From: Mesorhizobium erdmanii USDA 3471
GTDB taxonomy: Bacteria > Pseudomonadota > Alphaproteobacteria > Rhizobiales > Rhizobiaceae
Length of the DNA: 64,000 nucleotides
Direction: 5' to 3'
NCBI RefSeq assembly: GCF_000472705.1
Contig: NZ_AXAE01000012.1
Span: 207,716-271,715 of the forward strand
The position numbers and the translations under genes are program-made. Each line of letters begins with the position of its first letter. Position 1 is the stretch's first letter. The notes under the pieces are model-generated. The model saw only the letters and a list, made by a program, of their open reading frames with translations, was not told the origin of the DNA and did not search any database. This document shows positions 16,716 through 24,471 of this stretch, one piece after another.

Positions 16716-17672
16716 TCAGCGGGTGAAGTCTGCCACCGTCTTTCCGGGGGCGTGACCGGTGCGGTTGCGCTCTATGGCCTGAGGCAGATCCTCGAAGGAA
16801 ACGACCTCGCCAATTATTGATCGCAGCGAGCCATCGGCGATTTGTTGGGCAATGGTGGCGAGCCCAGCCGCGTCGGGCTTGACCGAGAACCAGACGCCGC
16901 GGCGGCCTTGCGGCGTGCGGGCAACCACGTCGGTTGTGGCGATGCTCACCAGGATACCATTGGGCGACAGGATCGCCCAGGACTTGTCCACCAGCGCGCC
17001 ACCCGCCAGATCGACGACGAAATCGATGTCGCTCAATATCAGCTCGAAGCTCTGCTGTTGGTAATCGATCACCTCGTCGGCGCCGAGGGATTGTACATGG
17101 GCCACGCTCCTGGTCGAGGCGGTGGCATAGACGGTCGCGCCGGCTGTCTTGGCGAATTGAACGGCGAAGCTGCCGACCCCGCCGGCCGCGCCGTGGATGA
17201 GCACCCGTTTGCCGCGCAGATCGAATTCGGGGACCTGGAGCACCTGCCATGCCGTCATCGCTGCCACCGGCACGGCTGCGGCGTCGATGTCGGACAGGGT
17301 CGCCGGTGTCTTGACGAGCTTTTCGGCGTTGATCACCAGATGGTCGGCATAGGCGCCCAGGCCACCGAGCGCGGCCATGACCCTGTCGCCCACGCTCAGG
17401 CCCTTGACATTGGCGCCGAGCTTGAGCACCACGCCCGACATTTCGATGCCGATTGTGGCAGGCAAGGTCAGGTTGAACCGTTCGCGCAGATAGCCTTCGC
17501 GGACTTTCCAATCCATGCCGTTGACGCCGGCGGCCTTGACCAGGACCAGGACCTGGTCCGGGCCGGGTTCGGGGGCAGGGACCGTGTCTACTTTCAAGCT
17601 ATCGGTGCCGCCATAGGCTTGCAGTCGGAGAGCGCGGCCAGGGCCAAGCGGCTGAGGGTGTTCGAGGGTCAT
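16716..17672 (-). CDS. NADP-dependent oxidoreductase, quinone-reductase type (MDR family)
   Basis: 318 aa. A GroES-like domain (about 1-120, VNGMDWKVREGYLRE, IGIEMSGVV) precedes a Rossmann domain with GAAGGVGSFAVQFAKTAGA at about 155-173. No zinc-ligand cysteines. The ATG at 17672 has AAGGA upstream. It lies 73 bp downstream of the Old Yellow Enzyme gene on the same strand, so the two may form an electrophile-detoxification unit reducing enones or quinones, under the divergent LysR gene (inference). Confidence 0.85.
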   Translation of the reverse strand: MTLEHPQPLGPGRALRLQAYGGTDSLKVDTVPAPEPGPDQVLVLVKAAGVNGMDWKVREGYLRERFNLTLPATIGIEMSGVVLKLGANVKGLSVGDRVMAALGGLGAYADHLVINAEKLVKTPATLSDIDAAAVPVAAMTAWQVLQVPEFDLRGKRVLIHGAAGGVGSFAVQFAKTAGATVYATASTRSVAHVQSLGADEVIDYQQQSFELILSDIDFVVDLAGGALVDKSWAILSPNGILVSIATTDVVARTPQGRRGVWFSVKPDAAGLATIAQQIADGSLRSIIGEVVSFEDLPQAIERNRTGHAPGKTVADFTR

Positions 17673-17745
17673 GAGATTTTTCCTTGCTATGGGCCATGGG
17701 TCCTGAAAGCTCCCGCGCCGGGGGCTTTCAATTGGACTGCTGGGA

Positions 17746-18807
17746 TCAGGCGTCGAGCGTGGGATAGTCAGTGTAGCCAAGTGCGGTGCCGCCGTAATAG
17801 GTGGCTTGCACGGCCGCATTCAGCGCGGCATTGGACTTGAGGCGTTCCACGAGGTCCGGATTGGCAAGAACCATCTGGCCATAGGCCTCAAGATCGGCGA
17901 CGCCGGAGGCGACGTCGGCGCCGATCTGTTCCCGCGCCCGGCCGGGGCGGTTGAGGATCAAGGTGCCCGACCAAAGTTTGCGGATGTCGGCCAGCAAGGC
18001 CTGGTCGCCCTGGTCCATGAGATGCAGATAGGCCAGACCCAGCTTGTTCAGCTCTGCCACGAGGAAACGGTACATTTCGGGGCCGTCCACGCCTTCGTCG
18101 ATGCCCCACATGCTGATGCCCGGAGACAGGCGCATCCCAGTGCGATCGGCGCCAATCTCCTGGGCAATCGCAGTGGCGACCTCGATGGCGAAGCGGGCGC
18201 GATTGTGGATGGAGCCGCCATAGGCGTCGGTGCGGCTATTGGCGCTTGGCGCGAAGAACTGCTGGATGAGGTAGGCGTTGGCACCGTGGATTTCGACCCC
18301 ATCGGCGCCGGCTTCGATCGCGAGGCGGGCTGCGTTGCGGAAATCGGCTATGGTCTGCTGCACTTCGGGGATGGTGAGTGCGCGCGGGGTGGGAATGTCC
18401 TGCATGCCGGTGGGCGTGAACATGCCGGTGCCCGGCTTGATGGCGGAGGGCGCAAGGGCCTGGCGATGATGCGGCGTATTGTCGGGATGTGACATGCGGC
18501 CGGTGTGCATGAGCTGGATAAAGATGCGGCCGCCCTTGTCGTGCACGGCGGTGGTGACCTTCTGCCAGCCGGCGACATGAGCCGGGGTGTGAATGCCGGG
18601 GGTGCTGAGATAGCCCTGGCCATCTCCAGAAGGCTGGGTCCCCTCGGTGACGATCAGGCCAAGGCCCGCGCGCTGGGCATAGTACTCGGCTGCCAATTCG
18701 CCGGGCGTGCCATCGAAAGCGGCGCGGCTGCGGGTCATGGGGGCCATGACCAGGCGGTTGGGAAGGGTGTAGGGGCCGATAGATGCTGAGGTGAAAAGTT
18801 GGTCCAT
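17746..18807 (-). CDS. alkene reductase, Old Yellow Enzyme family (N-ethylmaleimide-reductase type)
   Basis: 353 aa FMN-dependent TIM barrel. The FMN-binding MAPMTRSRA (about 22-30), substrate-binding HGANAYLIQQFF (about 178-189), SRTDAYGGS (about 196-204) and late NRPG motifs are in order. It reduces activated C=C bonds using NAD(P)H. The ATG at 18807 has GGAG upstream. It is divergent from a LysR gene across a 95-bp gap; LysR-controlled OYE genes are a frequent arrangement. Likely cotranscribed with the downstream quinone-reductase gene. Confidence 0.9.
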   Translation of the reverse strand: MDQLFTSASIGPYTLPNRLVMAPMTRSRAAFDGTPGELAAEYYAQRAGLGLIVTEGTQPSGDGQGYLSTPGIHTPAHVAGWQKVTTAVHDKGGRIFIQLMHTGRMSHPDNTPHHRQALAPSAIKPGTGMFTPTGMQDIPTPRALTIPEVQQTIADFRNAARLAIEAGADGVEIHGANAYLIQQFFAPSANSRTDAYGGSIHNRARFAIEVATAIAQEIGADRTGMRLSPGISMWGIDEGVDGPEMYRFLVAELNKLGLAYLHLMDQGDQALLADIRKLWSGTLILNRPGRAREQIGADVASGVADLEAYGQMVLANPDLVERLKSNAALNAAVQATYYGGTALGYTDYPTLDA

Positions 18808-18884
18808 GAGAAGTCTCCATTCGTTGGAGCTCCTTATCGACCATTCCAAATTCAGGATAAATCTGGCAAAGTCGAAATCATATT

Positions 18885-18896
18885 TCCATAAATGGA
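18885..18896. promoter_or_regulatory. TCCAT-AA-ATGGA palindrome in the OYE/LysR divergent promoter
   Basis: A perfect 5-2-5 inverted repeat lies six bases before the LysR GTG. Its right arm also supplies the GGAG that serves as the ribosome binding site. It could be part of the LysR autoregulatory site, but classical T-N11-A boxes are not clearly separable here. Confidence 0.4.
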
Positions 18897-18902
18897 GCAA
18901 TC

Positions 18903-19772
18903 GTGAGCCACCTCAATGACATGGCGCTGTTCGTGGAGGTCGCCAGGGCCAAAAGCTTCCGCAAGGCGGCAGAGGTTCTAGATATGCCGAACTCGACGCT
19001 GTCCCGCCGCATCAGCGGCTTGGAAAAGGCAATCGGCCTGCGATTGCTGCATCGCACGACGCGCAAGATCGAGCTCACCGAGGCCGGCCAAATCTATTAT
19101 GAGCGCAGCAAGCGCATCGTTGACGAGGCCCGGCTTGCGCATGAGCAGCTCGGAGAAATGCTGGAGCAGCCGACGGGCGTGCTGCGGGTTTCACTGCCGG
19201 TCGATTTCGCGACGCTCTACCTCACGCCGATCATCGTTGATTTCGCCCGGCATTATCCTGGCATCACATTCGAGTTCGACCTGACGCCTCGGCGTGTTGA
19301 CCTGGTCACCGAGCCGTTCGATGTGGCGATCCGCATGGGCAACCTGGAAGATTCCAGCCTGATCGCACGCCTGATCGGGCGGCATTCGCGCCACCTTTAT
19401 GCCTCGGATTCCTATATCGAAGCGCGAGGCGAGCCAATGACGCCGGCAGAACTGGCCGAGCACGAATGCATTTGCATCCTGCGCGTACCGACATGGACTT
19501 TGCACAGGCGGGACATAAGGGCGGATGTCAGCGTCCGGGGCCACTTCACGCTCAACAGCATGGGCATGATCCGCACCCTGGCGGTCAATCACAGCGGCAT
19601 AGCCTTATTGCCTGAGAAAATTGCCGCAGAAGATTTGGCATCGGGCCGCCTTCGCCACATCCTGCCCGAATGGCAGGGCACGCCTGTCAGCATCTATGCG
19701 GTCACTGAAACCCGCCTCATTCCAGCCAAAACCCAACGCTTCATCGAATTCCTCGCCGCGAAACTCATGTGA
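18903..19772 (+). CDS. LysR family transcriptional regulator
   Basis: 289 aa. An N-terminal winged HTH (about 4-62: NDMALFVEVARAKSFRKAA, TLSRRISGLEKAIGLRLLHR) is followed by a periplasmic-binding-protein-like effector domain (about 88-287). The start is GTG with GGAG upstream. The family acts as a homotetramer at the divergent promoter; the target is most likely the OYE/quinone-reductase pair on the other strand. The effector is unknown, perhaps an electrophile. Confidence 0.9.
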   Translation: MSHLNDMALFVEVARAKSFRKAAEVLDMPNSTLSRRISGLEKAIGLRLLHRTTRKIELTEAGQIYYERSKRIVDEARLAHEQLGEMLEQPTGVLRVSLPVDFATLYLTPIIVDFARHYPGITFEFDLTPRRVDLVTEPFDVAIRMGNLEDSSLIARLIGRHSRHLYASDSYIEARGEPMTPAELAEHECICILRVPTWTLHRRDIRADVSVRGHFTLNSMGMIRTLAVNHSGIALLPEKIAAEDLASGRLRHILPEWQGTPVSIYAVTETRLIPAKTQRFIEFLAAKLM

Positions 19773-20267
19773 GTTCGTCGCCTTCACGGAGCGCAGTCGA
19801 GTTGTTGAGCCACACGCCATAAGCTCGAATGGCGAACATGGTCCACTAAAGCCCCAACTGTCAGCGAGATGAAGCGAACGTCAACTTTCAGGAACCTGCC
19901 GCAGTGCCTCGAATGGCCGCAATGGGTCGGCTGAAGACGGCAGCGTCTCGCAACTTACTACCGAAACCGGACGGTCTGGAAACGGCCCCAACACGGCCAT
20001 TCAACTCTGCGCCCCGATGATAGCGCCGGCATAGCCGCCGCGGCCGCCGAAGAGGGAAGTCCCATTGACCACCGCCTTATCCCCGTCACTCCACAGCGCT
20101 CTCCGCAACCCTCACTCGCCCCGCAATCGCGCTGGTCACGGACAGGTCGGCGCTCTAGATGATGCGGGGCATCGACGGCGCCGGCGTGTTTTCAAGGCGG
20201 TGGCCGTCCCAGTGCTGCCTAGTATCGCTGGTTGCCATTTGTTTTGTCTGATCCGGAAGGAGGGGAT
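19773..20267. other. 495-bp non-coding stretch with a decayed permease fragment
   Basis: No intact gene between the LysR and photolyase genes. The only recognisable content is the short permease relic annotated at 20003-20077. The remainder looks like decayed sequence with no clear promoter apart from the AAGGAGG ribosome binding site of the photolyase gene. Confidence 0.6.
20003..20077 (-). pseudogene. relic of a sugar ABC permease gene (internal segment)
   Basis: The minus strand reads GTSLFGGRGGYAGAIIGAQ followed by a stop, which matches GTSIFGGRGGYTGTIIGAL in the intact permease at 22287-23279. At DNA level 20015-20063 matches 22421-22469 at about 40 of 49 positions by eye. There is no start and no extended homology on either side, so it is a fragment, not a gene. 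Confidence 0.6.
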
Positions 20268-21701
20268 TTGGAGCGAGATCAAGCAGGCCCGATAATCGTT
20301 TTGTTCCGGGACGATCTGCGCGTTGCGGACAATGGGGCGCTGGCGGCGGCGGGCGCCACGGGCAGGCCGGTCGTGCCGCTTTTCATTTTGGACGAGAACG
20401 GCAAGGACGCGCGTCCGTTGGGGGGAGCCAGCCGTTGGTGGCTGCATCATTCGCTGGAGGCGCTGGAGCGGTCGCTGGAGACGCTTGGCGGCCAGCTTTT
20501 CCTGCGGCGGGGAGCGACTGAGAAGATCGTGGCCGAGGCGGTGAAGGAGACGAGGGCGGGCGCCGTGTTCTGGAACCGCCGTTACTCTCCAGCCGGCATG
20601 GATGCCGACAAGGCGCTGAAATCCAGCCTGCGCGAGCAAGGGCTGGAGGCGAAGAGCCATGACGGGTTCCTGCTGCACGAGCCGTCGCGCATCGCCACGC
20701 AATCCGGCGATTTCTACAAGGTGTTCACGCCCTTCTACAAAAGGCTGGCCGAGGAAGATGCGCGCGATCCGATCGATGCGCCGGCCTCGCTGGCGGGATG
20801 GAAGGGCAAGCTTGCCTCCGACAGGCTCGACGCGTTCGAGTTTCTGCCGAGGCATCCGGACTGGTCGGCCGGCCTGGCGCAACGCTGGCAGCCTGGCGAA
20901 CAGGGCGCGCGGGAAAGGCTGGCGCGGTTTGCCGAGGATGGCCTCGACAACTACGCCGAGAACCGTGACCTGCCCGGCATCGAAGGCACGTCGGGCCTGT
21001 CGCCGCATCTGGCGCATGGCGAGATCACGCCTTTCCAGATCATGGCGGCGCTGCGGCGCAGGCGCGGCAAGGACGCCGAGACCTTCCGCAAGGAACTTGG
21101 CTGGCGCGAATTCTCCTATCATCTGCTGTTCAACCGGCCGCGACTGCACAAGGAGAATTTCCGGCCGTCGTTCGAAGCCTTCGAATGGCAAGAGGCGCCC
21201 GCCGCGCTGAGGGCCTGGCAGCGCGGACTGACAGGCTATCCGATCGTCGATGCCGGCATGCGTGAGTTGTGGCATACCGGCTGGATGCACAACCGCGTGC
21301 GCATGATCGCGGCATCCTTCCTGGTCAAGGACCTGCTGATCGACTGGCGCACCGGCGAGGACTGGTTCTGGGATACGCTGGTGGACGCGGACGCCGCCAG
21401 CAACCCGGCGAGCTGGCAATGGGTGGCCGGATCGGGCGCCGACGCCGCGCCCTATTTCCGCATCTTCAATCCCGTGCTGCAGGGCGAAAAGTTCGATCCG
21501 CAAGGCAGCTACATCAGGGCCTATGTTCCGGAACTGGCCAAGCTGCCTGACCGCTACATCCATCGCCCTTTCGAAGCGCCGGCAGCCGTGCTGAGGGATT
21601 GCGGGCTTTCCATCGGAAAGGACTATCCGTCACCGATCGTGGACCATGCCATGGCCAGGGACCGCGCCTTGGAAATGTATCGCGGCACGCGAGAAGGCTG
21701 A
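20268..21701 (+). CDS. phrB: deoxyribodipyrimidine photolyase / cryptochrome family protein
   Basis: 477 aa; repairs UV pyrimidine dimers using FADH- and light. The N-terminal alpha/beta antenna domain (IIVLFRDDLRVADNGAL at about 8-24) is followed by the all-helical FAD domain: GWREFSYHLLFNRP, then WMHNRVRMIAASFLVKDLL (about 340-358) and ASWQWVAGSGADAAPYFRIFNP near 385-405. Length and motifs fit class I CPD photolyases. Start: AAGGAGG is five bases before TTG 20268; no ATG is nearby. Convergent with the DUF1294 gene. Pieces of a sugar-permease gene lie on both sides. Confidence 0.9.
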   Translation: MERDQAGPIIVLFRDDLRVADNGALAAAGATGRPVVPLFILDENGKDARPLGGASRWWLHHSLEALERSLETLGGQLFLRRGATEKIVAEAVKETRAGAVFWNRRYSPAGMDADKALKSSLREQGLEAKSHDGFLLHEPSRIATQSGDFYKVFTPFYKRLAEEDARDPIDAPASLAGWKGKLASDRLDAFEFLPRHPDWSAGLAQRWQPGEQGARERLARFAEDGLDNYAENRDLPGIEGTSGLSPHLAHGEITPFQIMAALRRRRGKDAETFRKELGWREFSYHLLFNRPRLHKENFRPSFEAFEWQEAPAALRAWQRGLTGYPIVDAGMRELWHTGWMHNRVRMIAASFLVKDLLIDWRTGEDWFWDTLVDADAASNPASWQWVAGSGADAAPYFRIFNPVLQGEKFDPQGSYIRAYVPELAKLPDRYIHRPFEAPAAVLRDCGLSIGKDYPSPIVDHAMARDRALEMYRGTREG

Positions 21702-21726
21702 AGCGCGTCGCGTCGAACGGCAAATG

Positions 21727-21755
21727 CGAGGAGCGGCAGGTCCCTCCGCTCCTCG
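21727..21755. terminator. 10-bp GC-rich hairpin between convergent genes
   Basis: CGAGGAGCGG pairs with CCGCTCCTCG around a 9-base loop, between the ends of the photolyase and DUF1294 genes. There is no long T-run, so it may work as a bidirectional stabilising or terminating hairpin. Its right arm is the start of the permease-derived repeat at 21746-21780. Confidence 0.5.
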
Positions 21756-21780
21756 ACAATCCGCGGATAAGCCGCCGTCA
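21746..21780 (-). pseudogene. 35-bp copy of the 3' end of the sugar permease gene
   Basis: Matches 22290-22324 (the last codons of the intact permease) at 33 of 35 positions and reads TAAYPRIVEER on the minus strand against TAAYLRIVEER in the permease. With 22290-22324 it forms a direct repeat around the DUF1294 gene and a family B repeat. Confidence 0.7.
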
Positions 21781-21782
21781 TC

Positions 21783-22109
21783 TCATGATGCAAGGAATTG
21801 CCAGAGCGCTTCAGGCGATCCCGTCGTGAGCAATCCGACTATGAGCGCGATCAGGGCGAGGAGTTGGAGCAGGACGATGCCAACGAGCGTGGAGCGGAAC
21901 GGCTCCTTGCGCGTCTTGTGTCGGATCGTTTGCTGCGCGACCACAGTTCCGATGCTGCCGCCGATCATGGCCAGGGTCAGAAGCGTCGACTCGGGAATGC
22001 GTTGCAGACTGTTCCTGGCCCTGGACTTGTCGAATGCCATGGCGGCGTACGCCAGCAAGTTTACCGCCAAGACGTAGCCGATGACACCGATTGTGAACTG
22101 CCCCGACAT
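21783..22109 (-). CDS. DUF1294 family membrane protein
   Basis: 108 aa. Characteristic DUF1294 text: NLLAYAAMAFDKSRAR near residue 20, RIPESTLLTLAMIGGSIG at about 38-55, and the basic RHKTRKEPFR at about 64-73. Two or three membrane helices are predicted by eye (about 5-25, 42-60, 76-96). GGAGGGGG lies close before the ATG. Function is unknown. The gene sits inside a direct repeat made from the permease 3' end. Confidence 0.85.
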   Translation of the reverse strand: MSGQFTIGVIGYVLAVNLLAYAAMAFDKSRARNSLQRIPESTLLTLAMIGGSIGTVVAQQTIRHKTRKEPFRSTLVGIVLLQLLALIALIVGLLTTGSPEALWQFLAS

Positions 22110-22136
22110 GCGTCCCCCTCCGTCTTCGGGGTAGTC

Positions 22137-22236
22137 TAGAGCGGTTCAGCGTTTGATGGAATCGCCGAACCGCTCTAACGCTTTGTTTTTACGCAATTCC
22201 GGACGGAAAACCGTCACACACTTTTCCTGGAATTGC
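22137..22236. repeat. family B hairpin-linker-hairpin repeat, copy 2 (intact)
   Basis: Stem 1 is TAGAGCGGTTC / GAACCGCTCTA (11 bp, perfect, 19-base loop). A gctttgttttta linker follows. Stem 2 is GCAATTCC / GGAATTGC (8 bp) enclosing GGAAAA / TTTTCC. Other copies are at 5621-5743 (degenerate) and 41606-41675 (second half only). Confidence 0.85.
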
Positions 22237-22286
22237 TCTAACCGACGACCGCCAGTGACAGCGGATCCAGCCGGTTTTCTGAACTC

Positions 22287-23279
22287 TCACCGCTCCTCGA
22301 CAATCCGCAGATACGCCGCCGTCACGAACAGCACGATCAGCCCGAACAATATCCGCCGTGCTCCCTCCGGCATCTGCAGGATGGTCAAGAGCGTCGTCAG
22401 CACGGTCAGGATCAGCGCGCCGATGATGGTGCCGGTGTAGCCGCCGCGGCCGCCGAAGATGGAGGTGCCGCCGATCACGGCGGCGGCGACCGAGGGCAGC
22501 ACCAGCGGTTCGGCGAGCGACAGCGACGGGGCCTTGATCAGGCCGATATAGAGCAGGCCGGTGATGCCGGCGAGAACGCTCGAGGTGACGTAGAGCGCCG
22601 TGATGACCTGCCAGTACTGGACGCCCGACAGGCGCGTCGCGCGCTCATTGTCGCCGACGGCGTAGAGCAGGCGGCCGAAGCCGGTACGGGCGAGCGTGAA
22701 GACGATCAGCGCCGCCAGCGGCACGAACAAAAGCAGGGCGTTGGGGAAGGCAAAGCCGACTATGGGGGTGACGCCGGTACCGAGCCAGGCGAGGAAGTCG
22801 GGGATTTTCGCGCCCGATGCGATCACCGTTCGCTGGTAGACCTGCAGACAGCCGGTGCCGATCAGGCTGGTGCCCAGCGTCATGATCAGCGGGTGGACGC
22901 GGAAGACGCCGACGCCGATGCCGTTGACGAGGCCGATCAGCACCGCCGGCATCATCGCCAGCAGGAAGGCGATAGCCGGGTCCTGGTTGACGATCTGCGT
23001 CGCCATGATGAAGGCGCTCATCGTCGCCACCGTGCCGACGGAGAGATCGATGCCGCCGGTCAGCATGGTCATGGTCTGGCAGCCGGCGAGGATCGCCAGC
23101 GGAATGGCGAATTTGATGGTGTTGGCGATCCAGCGCTCGTTGACGATGCCGGGGCGCAGGATCTGCAGGATCACCACCAGGATGACCAGCAGGATGATCA
23201 GCGGAACGAGCGGCCGGTCGGCCATGAAGCGCTTTATCCGGCGGCCGAAGGGGACGGGGGTGATCGCTGATGTGCTCAT
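22287..23279 (-). CDS. sugar ABC transporter permease (RbsC/YjfF type)
   Basis: 330 aa integral inner-membrane subunit with about 8-10 hydrophobic helices. The BPD_transp_2 marks are GGIDLSVGTVATMSAF (about 75-90) and GGTSIFGGRGGYTGTIIGAL (about 273-292). It is the last gene of the binding protein-ATPase-permease-permease unit; the two permeases likely form a heterodimer. It is separated from the upstream permease gene by a 170-bp family C palindrome. Segments of its 3' region recur at 21746 and 20003. Confidence 0.9.
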   Translation of the reverse strand: MSTSAITPVPFGRRIKRFMADRPLVPLIILLVILVVILQILRPGIVNERWIANTIKFAIPLAILAGCQTMTMLTGGIDLSVGTVATMSAFIMATQIVNQDPAIAFLLAMMPAVLIGLVNGIGVGVFRVHPLIMTLGTSLIGTGCLQVYQRTVIASGAKIPDFLAWLGTGVTPIVGFAFPNALLLFVPLAALIVFTLARTGFGRLLYAVGDNERATRLSGVQYWQVITALYVTSSVLAGITGLLYIGLIKAPSLSLAEPLVLPSVAAAVIGGTSIFGGRGGYTGTIIGALILTVLTTLLTILQMPEGARRILFGLIVLFVTAAYLRIVEER

Positions 23280-23315
23280 GGGGTGGCTCGCTGGGTGTTC
23301 TGCGAGGATAGCGCT

Positions 23316-23485
23316 CTACGGCGCCCCCCTCTGGCCTGCCGGCCATCTCCCCCACCAGGGGGGAGATCAGCAGCTTTGGCGCCGGCGCTCTTCTTGCGTC
23401 TTTGGAGGTTGGCGAAGGCCGCGATGACATCCAATCTCCCCCCTAGTGGGGGAGATGTCCGGCAGGACAGAGGGGGGCGCCGTAG
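23316..23485. repeat. family C palindromic repeat, full copy (170 bp) inside ABC operon
   Basis: Terminal inverted arms begin CTACGGCGCCCCCCTCTG and end with the complement. Inner arms are ctcccccaccaggggggag on the left and ctcccccctagtgggggag on the right. About 70 bases of less conserved spacer lie between the halves. The copy at 26060-26229 has the same length and ends. It occupies most of the gap between the two permease genes. Confidence 0.85.
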
Positions 23486-23499
23486 GGTGCTACTTTCGC

Positions 23500-24471
23500 T
23501 CATTGCCGCCCCCGCATCGTGATGAACGCGCCGAACATCACCACGGCGACCATGATCAGGCCTTCGATGATGGCGGTGACGTTGGGGTCGATGGCGAGCA
23601 GCGTGAGATCGGTGCGCACCAGGCGCAGCACGAAGACGGCGACGATGGGCCCAAGCAAGCCGCCCTTGCCGCCGCCGAGCGCGACGCCGCCCAGCACCAC
23701 GGCGGCGACGCTGGCCAGGAGATAGGGGCCAGGAATAGGGGCGCCGATGCCGGTGCTCATGGTCAGCGCCAGGCCGCCGAAGGCAGCGAACAGGCCCGAC
23801 AGTGCATAGGCGATGATGCGGGTGCGCTTGACCGGCACTCCTGAGCGGAACGCCGCCAACTCGCTCGAGCCGATGGCGTAGATGGAGAGGCCGAGGCGCG
23901 AGCGCCTGAGCGGTATCCAGATGACGCAGAGGCAGACGATCAGCACCAGCAGCGCTTTCGGCAGCCAGGCGTCGACGGCGTCGGGCAGGCCCGGTATGGG
24001 CACCGTGCCTGATATCAGCGCCTTCAGCCATTCGGCCGCACCGCCGCCCGGTGCGTCGAGCACCAGCAGGGCGGCGCCCTGCAGCACGAACAGCATGGCC
24101 AGCGTCACGACAATGTCGGGCACGCGGGTGACAACGATCAAAAGGCCGTTCAGCGCGCCAAGGACAAAACCCATGGCGAGCACGAAGGGCACGACGAACA
24201 GCGCGTATTCTTCGGAGGCGCCTGCCATCATCGAGGCGGCGGTGACGCTGGTCAGCGCCATCATGGCGGCGACCGACAGGTCGATGCCGCCGGCAATGAC
24301 GACGACCGTCTGCGCGGCCACCGCAAAGGCGTAGGGCAGCACCGCCCGCGCCAAGGAGCCGAAGTCGCCGCTGCCATAGCCGGGCTGGATGATCCTGGTG
24401 GCGATGAACAGCACGATGAGCAGGGCGAACAGGCCGACAACCCAGCCCTGGCGACGCAGGAAATGGCTCAT
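23500..24471 (-). CDS. sugar ABC transporter permease (RbsC type)
   Basis: 323 aa, multi-helix inner-membrane protein. GGIDLSVAAMMALTSVTAA at about 61-79 and LGGVALGGGKGGLLGPIVAV at about 266-285 are the two conserved loops of this permease family. Its ATG overlaps the ATPase gene stop by four bases (24468-24471), so the two are translationally coupled. It pairs with the second permease at 22287. Confidence 0.9.
   Translation of the reverse strand: MSHFLRRQGWVVGLFALLIVLFIATRIIQPGYGSGDFGSLARAVLPYAFAVAAQTVVVIAGGIDLSVAAMMALTSVTAASMMAGASEEYALFVVPFVLAMGFVLGALNGLLIVVTRVPDIVVTLAMLFVLQGAALLVLDAPGGGAAEWLKALISGTVPIPGLPDAVDAWLPKALLVLIVCLCVIWIPLRRSRLGLSIYAIGSSELAAFRSGVPVKRTRIIAYALSGLFAAFGGLALTMSTGIGAPIPGPYLLASVAAVVLGGVALGGGKGGLLGPIVAVFVLRLVRTDLTLLAIDPNVTAIIEGLIMVAVVMFGAFITMRGRQ

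Noticed and set aside
20136..21563. Long minus-strand frame opposite the photolyase gene
   Set aside because: The sense strand has all photolyase motifs; the antisense product is Arg/Gly/Pro-rich without family likeness.
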